Shown one piece after another: positions 54,961 through 64,000 of a stretch of 64,000 nucleotides of DNA. Both the position numbers and the translations under genes were made by a program. Source of the DNA: Oasisia sp. SBJ-2009 (lineage: Eukaryota > Annelida > Polychaeta > Sabellida > Siboglinidae); NCBI GenBank assembly GCA_964017155.1, contig OZ024865.1, positions 20,933,402 to 20,997,401 of the forward strand, read 5' to 3'. The notes below the pieces were generated by a model. That model had not been told where the DNA came from. It did not search any database and saw nothing but the letters and a program-made list of their open reading frames with translations. How positions within the stretch are numbered: the first letter of the stretch is position 1; each line of letters starts with the position of its first letter.

Positions 54961-55059
54961 TTCAGAAATGAATCTCATATGAATGTTGCACAGAGTATCA
55001 GTAAGTGGCCTTCGCTGCTGTTTTTCTTTATTTTTTGTAATTGTATTTGCCTTACCTTA
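54961..55059. other. Short unassigned stretch
   Basis: Lies between the uncharacterised protein and the next LINE; nothing identified. Confidence 0.3.
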
Positions 55060-55735
55060 CTTGGAGTCCATTGTTCAGTCCACCGAGTAGACCATTGCAA
55101 TAGTCGAGGCGACTCAGCACAAGACAAACGTACTGTGACATAACACGCGTCTCTTGTCAGCAGGTGTTGGATTCTGCTGATCAGTGGGTGAAGAAGAACC
55201 AATCATGACACGCTGAGATCTGCCCGTCAAGTATGACCTAAACCAGTCAAACGCTGTGCCGCCGATGTTGAATCGTGAAACCAGAGTTCAACAATATGTT
55301 AGTGTTGATTGTGTCGAATGCCACATTCGTGTCAAAGAGAACCAGCATTACACAACGTCCTGAATCGAGGTTGTGCACGATGTCATGCTGTATTCTCATC
55401 AGTTTCAGTAGAATAATATTGTAAACCGATTGCATTTTATCATGCATGTTATTCATTGTGATGTTCAGATTCAGGCGTTTGAGAACAACTTGTTCGATCA
55501 ACTTTCCTATGAAAGCGAGGTTGGAGATGGGATGATAGTTCTCTAGTTCGTTCTGGTCAAGTGAGGCTTTCTTCAGTAATGGTGTCACTAAGGCGGTTTT
55601 AAATTGTCAAGGAAACCTCCCCGTGTTTAGTGACACATTTACAATCTTGATGAGTGTGGGTAGCGTAGCGGTTAAAGCAGTTTTAAGTAGCCATGTAGGT
55701 AGCACATCAAGTGGACAGCAGTTCATTGGTTGAAC
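55060..55735 (-). pseudogene. LINE RT fragment (second CR1-like copy)
   Basis: Minus strand: PLDVLPTWLLKTALTATLPT, TPLLKKASLDQNELENYHPI SNLAF, VMLVLFDTNVAFDTINTNIL (first Asp kept as FDTNVAFD), TAFDWFRSYLTGRSQRV, and after a deletion VLSRLDYCNGLLGGL. The palm with YADD is missing. Different sequence from the LINE at 52069-54590. Confidence 0.82.
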
Positions 55736-56369
55736 CGAGACTGTTTGACACAGGTGGAGCAGCAGGCACGGTTGGCATCGCAATAGATTCTGTCACGTTC
55801 AGCACTATGGCAGAACGTTCGTGACGACGTTTTTGGACCATTTCTCATGCTCTTACAAGAAGTGACATAACACTGCAATAAGATGTATGTATAATGTTTT
55901 TCCACACTCACTAACACAGGATTGGTCTTTGTTTTAAAACGTGTATATTACATATATGAGATAATTTTGTATCATTTTGAAAAATGGAAAATACTGTGTC
56001 ACGGACATTCCGCAAAAATTGAAAAAATATCGTATACACCCAAATTTAAAAGATATCTGAAAGAATTTAGTCAACTTTCGTATGTGCATATATAAATAGA
56101 CACAAAAGGAATAATGTTCGCTAAGCAGTCAAACAATTTTTTTCTATTTTTGTATGAAGCTACAATGGTTGAAAATGGAATAGTGTTTTTCAATGTTTGA
56201 AAATTCTATATAACAAATATTATTTGATTCACAGGTATGAAGTATTATATAAGTTTGCAAACTTTAAAACATGAACTAGACAATGGAAGTATCAGAAAAC
56301 ATCCGCCATGGAGTGGGTTGAAGCTATGTGTCACGGAAAGCAGCTGGGTGGTTTTTCATTAGTGCTATG
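55736..56369. other. No recognisable feature
   Basis: AT-rich, no motif. Confidence 0.4.
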
Positions 56370-56560
56370 TTAAAAACTAAACTTGCTACACGTGTAACAC
56401 CTAATAGTTTGTGTGCAGCGACAGGCATCAACTGTGTGGCCCCGTTGGCCACATTTTGAACACCTGTTTAAATTGTTCATGGCACGTCTGTAGTTCACCT
56501 TGGGTTGTTTCTGTGTTCTCGCCAACCTGCACCACTCGCCATATTCACTCGCTCGCCATC
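56370..56560 (-). pseudogene. Zinc-knuckle protein scrap
   Basis: Minus strand: RAMNNLNRCSKCGQRGHTVD, then ACRCTQTIRCYTCSKFSF. CSKCGQRGHTVDAC is a CX2CX4HX4C knuckle and CYTC starts a second. This fits the nucleic-acid-binding part of a retroelement gag or LINE ORF1. Confidence 0.5.
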
Positions 56561-56699
56561 CTGGCTCAGCTGCGCCACTTATTGCTCTGACGTCTCTACA
56601 GCTACAGTCTCCCAACAGCTTCGTTCTGAGTCGTTTCAATCGGCAATTGTCTATCACTTGGTTCCTTGAGAAAGAGACACACTGAACACGTCTGTGAAG

Positions 56700-56890
56700 A
56701 CACATGAGAGCTGACTGGCACACTCATCTGTAGCTTGTGTTTGATATAAGTATTAAACCATGGTTTGTCGTTGGGGTAGCTTGTTATTGTTTTAGTTGGA
56801 ATATAGAGGCCCTCGCAGAAGGTGATGTAATCGCTGACTGTGTCTGTATTCGTGAAAGTCGGTTGCGGCCTCTTTAAACACTCCCCCTAT
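56700..56890 (-). pseudogene. LINE fragment between endonuclease and RT
   Basis: Minus strand: TNTDTVSDYITFCEGLYIPT, then KTITSYPNDKPWFNTYIK. This YPN-x-KPW block lies just before the RT in the LINE family whose endonuclease is at 28088-29625. Confidence 0.65.
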
Positions 56891-57229
56891 CAGTGCATTC
56901 AAAGCAGTTGTGATAAAGAGCGGAGGGCAATAGCACAGTGACTTCTGTTGCCGTCTACGCTTGTCCTAGAAGTCCAAATAATTACATATACACACAATTT
57001 CGTCTTAATTTTGATTTAATCGTAGCAATAATAAATTTGAAAATCATAATTTAACTTCCTCATTTACCAAATCTATTTTGATAATTACTCATTGTAGTAC
57101 TTATAAGAACAACACTAATTGAACATGGTGCAACTGAATGTTTGAACATAATTCCTAACAATAACAATAAAAAATAATATATTAATGTACACATTAAGTG
57201 TTACCCCGAGGTAGTCACATTCATGACCA

Positions 57230-58640
57230 TTCAGTGCAAGTGCAATGTATTGGCTCTCGACGGGGAGCACAAGTGGGCTGATGCCTGGCTCCCATGGAGT
57301 CACTTATACTTTGTAATATGCTTGCGAGTTGAGGTTGGCCACACGGAGCACTACCCAACTCAGCACAGTACGCAGCGAAGCGATGTAGCGGGCCTGGTGC
57401 ACCACCTCGTAGGGTGCCCGTGGTTGTGGCCTTGTGGTGACAACAGCGGAGCATCTGTTTCTAGCTCCAGACGATGTAAATCAATCTGCCGTGCTAATTC
57501 ACTGAAGCCTGGTGCAGATACCGACTTATTGGTAATCCCAAAAACCGTGTTTGAATATTGTCCCACCCATTGCCTATAGTCTGCAATGGTGCCTGTAAAC
57601 CAGTGCATGTGTACCTACTGGCGTTGATGGGTGTACTTATTCCGCATGCCCAGAGCTTCAGTCATCACATTCGTGAAACGGACGTGTGCGTTTCCACGCA
57701 AGTGGAGAACTAGTGGCTTCTCCAACTCTTGCTAATGCAATATGTTTTCCGAATAGTTTCCTTTGGCAGGGAAAGGAGTGCGATGGCTCTGTATACCTGT
57801 GTGTAGTCAAGACTGCACTCGCCTATGGCAATCCGGACTGCCGATTTTGATCTGTAGCATTTCCCAGGTCTGATTTGTGAGTAATTTGGCCAGTCGAGGA
57901 TGCACACTGTATGTGGTCTTGATAGCCACCGGCAGATGACTGACGGTGACACCCTTTATGACAAGGCGCTGCCAATTAACCAGGAAGATGCAGTTGTCCA
58001 CCACAGCTGTAAGGTGTCCGTTACTGTCACCCCGCTAGAGGGAGAAGGCAGTCTCCCATGCTGGGACGGGCTCTGTCGCGAAACTCATTTCCCTTGCCTG
58101 TAACAACTGGAGGTGACAGTGGGCGTCCATTGCTGACTCACCCACAGGTAACATCGAAGGGACTCGCCACTCCTGAAAGGAATCTTGTTTGTTGGGTGGT
58201 ATCTCTGCCAGCATCCTGTCCATGCTATCCCAGTTTAGGAGCAATCCAGGATGGTTGGGCAGCTGAATATCAACGGCCGCAATGGGTCGGCCCATAATTT
58301 CGGCCACTTCGGAAAACATGGCACGCATACCCATGTTTGACTGGGAACCGTGTTTTGGGTACCAACCTCTCTTCCGGAACACGACTACAAGTTCCTCGAG
58401 GGTATGTATGAGGGCCATTCTCTGAGTTCTCTCCAGGAGCTCAATCATTGAATAGGCCCATCCAACAAAGTGTGGGGCAAATTCCCCCTCTTACTGTCCT
58501 CCACAGAATGCATGGCTAGATGGGCTCGCAATGCTAGCATGGCGCCAAACTGGTTACACAACCAGCAAGCAGTATCGGGGTGGGATGGGTGGAATTGCCA
58601 TGGAAGGTGCGCTGTCTCAACGTGTACTCTCACACATCAT
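57230..58640 (-). pseudogene. C2H2-finger/TatD-like hydrolase gene remnant
   Basis: Minus strand: 58640-58500 has HPSHPDTACWLCNQFGAMLA then LRAHLAMH, a C2H2-type finger. 58448-58035 has GESAMDAHCHLQLLQAR, the HxH start of TatD-type metal-dependent hydrolases. After frameshifts, 57700-57360 gives KPLVLHLRGNAHVRFTNVMT, MHWFTGTIADYRQWVGQYSN and HRLELETDAPLLSPQGHNHG; ETDAP is the C-terminal metal ligand motif. TatD proteins are 3'-5' DNases/deoxyribonucleases on TIM barrels. A finger fused to TatD is not the usual cellular TATDN layout, so it is probably a repeat-borne gene. At least three frameshifts. Confidence 0.65.
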
Positions 58641-58758
58641 ATGCCAGCAAACTGTCCCCTCCCCCTTCATCGTGACGAGGTCTCCTGTTGTGAGATTACT
58701 GGTGACATGTGTGGACTGATGTCCGCCACTATCTCACATACATCATCATCAGAGGCGG

Positions 58759-58828
58759 ATGGGGGAGCGGGGGCCAGGGGGAGCGGGGCCCAGGGGGAGC
58801 GGGGGCCAGGGGGAGCGGGGGCCAGCGC
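58759..58828. repeat. G-rich 16-bp minisatellite (about 4 copies)
   Basis: Unit GAGCGGGGGCCAGGGG. G runs of four or five could form G-quadruplexes on the plus strand. Confidence 0.85.
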
Positions 58829-58859
58829 TCCTTGTGCTCGTTTGTGTCTATTTCGCCCA

Positions 58860-59800
58860 CCACTTACCAAATACGACAGGGGGCCCTAGTATCAGGATCC
58901 CTGACATCCTCCATAACGGTTGTTGTGACAGGACTAATAACAGCATATATGACATAAACCCAGTACTCCAATTCACCGTGGCCCGTAGGCCCATTCCCAG
59001 TGTGGCCAAATGTTCATCCCATCGAGACATCTTATCAGTAAGATAACACCGAATAAAGGAGATAACCATTTGGTTTTGTCTTTCAACATGACCATTAGAA
59101 CAGGGTCGATAAGGTGTTGTCTTAGTCTTTTCTGTTTGCATTAATTTATACAATTCGGTGAACAGTTGACTATAACAATTTCTACACTGGTCTGTGTGCA
59201 CCTGCAGTTATGTTATTATCCATTGCTCGAAAAACGGTTTGGCTATAATTTCAGCCGTTTGTTCGGGCAATGCATGCAATTCTAACCAGCGAGTGAATTG
59301 GTCCACAATCATAAGTACATACTTATTTCCTGATTCACTCGTTGTAAATGGCCCCAGGATATCCAAGTGTACCCGCTCCCCGAGAACTCCCGCCTGATAG
59401 TGTGGAGCAACTGTGCACGCTGTGGTCATCCCACTTTGTTGAGGTGGCATACAGCGCAAGTGTCCACCAACAGTTGACAGTCCCGGCGCATACTCGGCCA
59501 GAAAAAGCTTTTCCCTAGTTTTATGAATGTTTATTAATGTTTTGTCCCTGCACCAAGGTCCTCCGATGCAACTATCGTGAGTTATTTTAGGGACTTCCTC
59601 TCTCACTGATAATGTATTACCATTCTTAATGTAGGGGGACCAATCTCCTCCTCCCAACTATAGTACAGGACCCCATCTTTTAAATGCAACATATCTTTGT
59701 TATTCCCTAACTTACAGGTTCCCTCACCTTGGAGTTGTAAGTCGTTTTGTGTAGGGGGCTCCCCTTCTAACCAAGAAAATACGCGTCATAATTCAGTGTT
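58860..59800 (-). pseudogene. Ty3/gypsy integrase region
   Basis: Minus strand: MLHLKDGVLYYSWEEEIG (linker before integrase), CMPPQQSG of the HHCC finger, RVHLDILGPFTTSESGNKYV then LMIVDQFTRWLE (first Asp), HTDQCRNCYSQLF (second Asp, where families usually have HSDQG) and NGHVERQNQMV (Glu). So D, D and E are all present. One frameshift near 59210 and a Cys in place of Gly next to the second Asp. RT is not found upstream. Confidence 0.85.
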
Positions 59801-59830
59801 TGTATCTGGGATTATTGTAATTCCTGTGAG

Positions 59831-60130
59831 CTATATTGTTGTATATAATTTGACACCTGTAGCCCAGCAATCATTTACTAAGATGCAAACACCCTCTCCA
59901 TGAGCCTTCCCAGTCTCGTCGCGAGAACAGTCACTTCTGTAGATGGTTAGTCCGGGGGGCTGCACGGCTGAATCAGGAATGGTAGCGTCAAGCCATGTCT
60001 CTGTGAAGCAAAATACAGAGCAATCTTTGTAGTCTCTTTCAGTGTGTAGACAGAAACTCTTTGGTCTTGTTGCGTAGAGAGCGAACGTTCGACATAAACA
60101 TAGATGGTAGTGGGGGACGTACATTTCAAA
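59831..60130 (-). pseudogene. LINE endonuclease N-terminal fragment
   Basis: Minus strand: LYATRPKSFCLHTERDYKDC, SVFCFTETWLDATIPDSAVQ, EGVCILVNDCW. FTETWL contains the catalytic Glu of APE-type domains. Same family as 29532-29625. Confidence 0.8.
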
Positions 60131-60173
60131 GGCGTAGCCCCAACAGCACTCCCAAAAAATACAAGTTCTTACC

Positions 60174-60450
60174 ACGTTTCAATTGTAGCCATCGGTGCAG
60201 TAGGTGTCGGATAAATACCATGACCACTACAATTGCCAGTTTTCTTGCATGAATTTCTCTGAATGTTGACAGAATGTGGTTCCAGACTGATGTGCTCGGC
60301 ATTGACACAAAGACTATTGTGACACAAATGAGATGCATCTAGGTTTGCTCTCATGAATGTTTGTCTTTGATATAGCATGTAACTCAACCTGTGTGCTGTT
60401 AAATTTCTCTTCCCACATCTAAAATTGACTTTCACTACACCATATTTCAC
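60174..60450 (-). pseudogene. His-Me finger (I-PpoI-like) nuclease exon, copy 3 (most complete)
   Basis: Minus strand, open for 93 codons: KYGVVKVNFRCGKRNLTAHR LSYMLYQ, then ASHLCHNSLCVNAEHISLEP, SVNIQRNSCKKTGNCSGHGI. The full zinc-binding loop (C-x4-C-x2-H) closes in frame here, unlike copies 1 and 2. The catalytic His (SHLCHN) and the Asn (SVNIQR) are kept. An acceptor-like CTACAACAG precedes and a donor GTG|GTAAGAAC follows at 60173. Such domains occur in group-I-intron homing endonucleases and in metazoan repeats; this one has spliceosomal borders, so it is part of a larger eukaryotic gene. Confidence 0.75.
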
Positions 60451-61320
60451 TTTTTCACCTGTTGTAGCCGCAGTTCACATCACACATTCATTGTTGGTTG
60501 ACATGCACACCTTGTCATTAATTATATTGGAATATTTTATAGAATGCTTCCTCCATCATGCCATGGCAACCAAAAGTGTTCCTGTTGCTAGGGACTACTA
60601 GGGGTCACGACACATTCCCATTGACTACCATTTTAGCGTTTTGTAGGAGTATATTGATTCATCCTAATTTAGTTAAAATAATAATAAAAATAAATAAAAC
60701 GCTAATGCAATACAACTTTGATAAGATATGCATATGCTAATAAAGACAATCATGTTCCCTTAAAATAATAACATAAATTAGCACACAACTATACAGTGTA
60801 TTAAAAAAGGTAAAAATAAATGAAATAGTAAAGATATGTAATAATTAAAATAATTAATTAATTAAAATAAATGGATGAATAGCCGACTAATTAATTACAA
60901 TCGTCGATTGTCAAAATATTACTCTGTGAAAACACTATTTGTTTCATAAAGTATGTACAAAGATACAATTACAAGCAAATGCTGTACAGGTACACACGAC
61001 AAAGAAGTGTTGACAGACCAGTGTCTGGGACTGATACATGTGCAGCTGTCCATGCATTGCCTCTAAACAATCATGGTTGTGCATGTCCACTTCTAGATTA
61101 GTAGCGTCCAGATGTACGGCTCCGTCGGATGGTGTGGGCCGCGCTAATGCTGATAGTGTCAATTCTGTTTCCTTGCTGACCTTTTCTTACAAACACATGG
61201 AATACGCTACAGCAAAACTACGATTGGAAGGATGGATATATATTAAGGGTGCAATCATTAAAGGAAAGAAAAATAATACAATAGTATGAGTTGTTACTGA
61301 AAGGAAGACTGTCTACTGTT
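60451..61320. other. No recognisable gene
   Basis: AT-rich. A minus ORF at 60944-61162 has no known motif. Confidence 0.4.
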
Positions 61321-61392
61321 TCATAATGAAATAAAATGAATGCTAGTATGGAGAAGCACCCCAGCGCTATACAGATTGACCAGAGCACTCAC

Positions 61393-61656
61393 ATTACCAG
61401 TCACTACTTCGCCAGTTGCACGTATGAACTGTTCACATTTCTGTCTCTTCACAGTTCTCAAATTGATGTGATGGAGAGTCTTGAAAAATGGTGAAGAGAA
61501 CAGAAATTCCCCAGAATCGCCATGTTCCATATCGGGAACTGGTGGTAGTTGGTAGAAATCTCCTGATAGTATGACTTGTATACCACCAAACGCAGCGCTG
61601 CTTTTGCGAAAGATTCTGTATATCTCTTCAATATGATTGAAGGTATTGAGACTTAT
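61393..61656 (-). CDS. PIF1-like DNA helicase exon
   Basis: Acceptor TTTGTGCACAG precedes 61656 and a donor follows at 61397 or 61392. The exon encodes ISLNTFNHIEEIYRIFR, FGGIQVILSGDFYQLPPVP and INLRTVKRQKCEQFIRA. GDFYQLPPV is helicase motif III of the PIF1 family (5'-3' DNA helicases); VKRQ-x-C-x-F-I is the RQ motif that follows. The Walker A/B exons should be upstream, beyond 61660, but I do not find them in this window. PIF1-type helicases are also carried by Helitrons and other mobile elements, so this may not be a host gene. No lesion within the exon. Confidence 0.65.
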
Positions 61657-63129
61657 CTGTGCACAAAACATTATAATTATAAATTTACAAACGTTCAGTT
61701 AATATGCTTGTACACCTACAGTGTATGCTTACTTTGTAGCTTATGAATATATATATAACAGTAATAAAAAAAACCAACTTGTTATGAGCCAATATCCAGA
61801 AGATCAAGCTCAGTGGCACAACAAAGACCAAGGCATTAACCAGTATCGTAATCATATAACAATGAGCCTGTCGTCACCGGATGTATGAAACGTTTTAATA
61901 TTGCATTGTTTATTTAACATCATGTCACATATTCTATAGCTTCCTAGTGTAAATGTGTGAATCCGTGTGCACGTGATTGCGGACAAAACATACATAACGG
62001 AGAATTGCACAGTAATACCAATATACCTTTTATTTAAATATATAGTAATAATAAAAAATACACTACTCACTTGTACACCTGATCATCTATGTATGGTCAT
62101 GGCGTCATTGGAAAACTGGGTGGCTGCAATTTATGTCGAGGGGGTGACAGCCATACCCCTTCCTGCCCTAACTAATTGTGCTATAATTGTTTTAATCACA
62201 GAGGCAAATACTTTTCTAATTGTGTCAAATCCATAAAAAATTATTTATCTATTTAGATACGGATGGATCTCGTAAAAAGCTTCTAGGGAATCTCCTCAGT
62301 TACTTGATACATCTATATATTATTGTTTATATTACTTGTAATAACACTATCAAGTAACAAAAATTGAGTAAAGTTTCAGTTATTCATTCAATCATATGCA
62401 TGCATACACACCTGAAACTCACCCGGGTGTTCACTAATATGCCGGGTGTTCACTAATATGCCGGGTGTTCACTAATATGCCTGTGAGTGGGAAGCAACTG
62501 GCAAAGACTGTAGGTGATAGGGTTACATTTGTCAGGGGACCATTTCACTAAGACAATGAACTTATATAGAATATCCACAAATAAAAACCTAAGGAGCTTT
62601 ACAAAAGTCACTGCCATATCAGTTGAGGCGTTATTTCCATGCCACACCAGCAAAAGTGTCCAGGTCAGGGGTGAGGTTGGCCATGGTTACTGTCATATAA
62701 GTATTTATCTGCATTTCTTAGATTTTTTTCAGACTTAATATTATATTTAATTTGAAGCATATTTCCATGTACATGCTAAATAAAAAATAACGCACAACAT
62801 TGCTATGCCAAATACATTGTTTTCTTACATAGCTTTACCTTAGTGCTTATTCAAAACGTTATCATCTGTGAAAAGATGTGTCTTGAGTGCAACCTTAAAC
62901 TGGTTAACAGCCATACATTATAACTGATTCAAAGAACAATGCATGAAACAACACAAATTAAATTAACATGTGTAAGTTTTTTAAGTGTTGAACTAATGAA
63001 ATACTCGGTCACACATGAGTACAAACAATAACACAAATAATAAAAAAAACCGATACAAGTAAAAAACCACAAACATAACAACCAATTAATGATTTCTGTT
63101 GAAACTGTCATTTAAAATTAAATTGCCTC
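61657..63129. other. No recognisable gene
   Basis: Contains one short tandem repeat (62424-62480); otherwise AT-rich and unassigned. Confidence 0.4.
62424..62480. repeat. 19-bp tandem repeat, three copies
   Basis: CGGGTGTTCACTAATATGC three times, no variation. Confidence 0.9.
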
Positions 63130-63890
63130 ATGTAAAAAGTAATTGTCCAAGACAGTGGAGAGGCATTTAGTCAGTTGGGTAGGCTTCCCGCACTTGTTGG
63201 AACAACACCTGCAGTGGATTCCCCCGAACTGGTTCCGCCACATGTACTGGATCAGGCAGGAGTCCAGGAGGGTCCTAGCTGGGCCGCCCTCCCTCTTGTT
63301 GCGCATTCTTCCCGCAACACTCAACGTGATTTGTGCACGCCCCAGTGATTGGGTCGACGAAATTGAGTGCGTGGTTGACCACCAGGTGCCAGTACCCCAG
63401 AAGACCCACCCGTTGTACACCCACCACCAGTCACACACCACGGCTGTTCCTGGCAGCACATATTGCATCGATCCACGGGCAGCAGAGTTGCTGTGTCGCG
63501 TCGATCCACAGGCAGCATAGTTGCTGTGTCGCGTCGATCCACAGGCAGCAGAGTTGCTGTGTCGCGTCGATCCACAGGCAGCAGAGTTGATGTGTCGCGT
63601 CGATCCACGGGCAGCAGAGTTGCTGTGTTGCGTCGATCCACGGGCAGCAGAGTTGCTGTGTCGCGTCGATCCACGGGCAGCAGAGTTGCTGTGTCGCGTC
63701 GATCCACGGGCAGCAGAGTTGCTGTGTCGCGTCGATCCACGGGCAGCAGAGTTGCTGTGTCGCGTCGATCCACGGGCAGCAGAGTTGCTGTGTCGCGTCG
63801 ATCCACGGGCACGAGGAAGCTTCTGTCACTGAGGTGTTCCGACCTCAACCCCATCGAACACCCATTGTTCGGCAACTTGGCGGCCAACGT
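63130..63890 (-). pseudogene. IS1595/IS1016-like (Merlin-type) transposase with an expanded internal motif
   Basis: Minus strand: SDRSFLVPVDRRDTATLLP, then about ten in-frame repeats of VDRRDTATLLP (63810-63468). After a frameshift come QYVLPGTAVVCDWWWVYNGW (a catalytic Asp before WWWVY), HLVVNHALNFVDPITGACTN HVE, and LIQYMWRNQFGG. The V-x-DR-x-x-ATLLP and TNHVE-x-x-W/C elements are those of the DDE domain of ISXO2/IS1595-type transposases, known in animals from Merlin elements. The repeats separate the first and second parts of the DDE fold. Several frameshifts after 63320. Confidence 0.78.
63468..63810. repeat. 33-bp minisatellite inside the transposase (about 10 copies)
   Basis: Unit GGGCAGCAGAGTTGCTGTGT followed by CGCGTCGATCCAC. 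Encodes VDRRDTATLLP on the minus strand. Confidence 0.95.
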
Positions 63891-63909
63891 TGTGCTTTCG
63901 TCTACAGAA

Positions 63910-64000
63910 GAGACTCATCAAGAGACTCATCAAGAGACTCATCAAGAGACTCATCAAGAGACTCATCAAGAGACTCATCAAGAGACTCATCAAGAGACTC
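63910..64000. repeat. 12-bp tandem repeat, runs off the window
   Basis: GAGACTCATCAA at least seven times, up to the last base. Confidence 0.95.

Noticed and set aside
57223..58297. Plus-strand ORFs of 79-118 codons over the TatD remnant
   Set aside because: No domain; antisense of the minus-strand TatD motifs.
58470..59046. Gly/Arg-rich plus-strand ORFs
   Set aside because: Created by the G-rich 16-bp minisatellite.

Overview
This 64 kb window is animal nuclear DNA. Coding remnants have spliceosomal introns (GT donors and AG acceptors that keep frame), and the sequence is built from eukaryotic transposable elements: Ty3/gypsy, APE-type non-LTR (LINE), tyrosine-recombinase (DIRS/Ngaro-type) retroelements, piggyBac, pogo/Tigger, P, Mutator-like and IS1595-like elements, plus long minisatellites. 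The mix and the variable tandem repeats fit a highly heterozygous marine invertebrate such as a lancelet or mollusc, but I cannot name the species. I find no convincing single-copy host gene, no tRNA or rRNA, and no bacterial features.

Layout. 1-2.5 kb: gypsy gag remnant and a small internally deleted gypsy element with two 158-bp LTRs. 3.6-7.3 kb: LINE endonuclease remnant cut by a nearly intact 3.0-kb piggyBac (TTAA sites, all three catalytic Asp). 7.6-10.4 kb: Harbinger-like scrap, a Mutator-like fragment, an 18-bp minisatellite and a SWIM zinc-finger ORF remnant. 10.8-23.6 kb: a nest. A Mutator-like transposase has a 31-bp minisatellite grown out of its catalytic-Asp segment and is cut by a second piggyBac (11565-20793, TTAA), whose intron holds a tyrosine-recombinase retroelement with an SGNH hydrolase ORF. 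23.5-30.7 kb: two gag remnants, a pogo scrap, a second DIRS-like gag/RT, and a LINE endonuclease cut by a 1.1-kb P element with a perfect 8-bp target duplication. 30.8-35.7 kb: LINE RT cut by a 3.2-kb pogo element, LINE ORF1, and an SGNH exon. 35.7-46.8 kb: a near-tandem duplication (4.8 and 6.1 kb), each copy holding a 34-bp minisatellite, a degraded Crypton-like tyrosine recombinase and a 33-bp minisatellite. 48-55.7 kb: two copies of a LINE scrap plus a His-Me finger nuclease exon, a Mutator-like C-terminus, and an uncharacterised metazoan protein family split by a CR1-like LINE. 56-64 kb: LINE scraps, a TatD/C2H2 pseudogene, a gypsy integrase, a third His-Me nuclease exon, a PIF1-like helicase exon, and an IS1595-like transposase in which an 11-residue motif has been amplified about tenfold.

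The strongest whole-window signal is orientation. Every transposon coding remnant I could recognise, about 30 independent ones of many classes and including seven nested pairs, lies on the minus strand. That is what a plus-strand unistrand piRNA cluster, or a very long intron of a plus-strand gene, would look like. It is inference only, but testable with small-RNA or RNA reads. No gene here appears to work together with another as a pathway. The relationships are insertion histories, set out in the findings.
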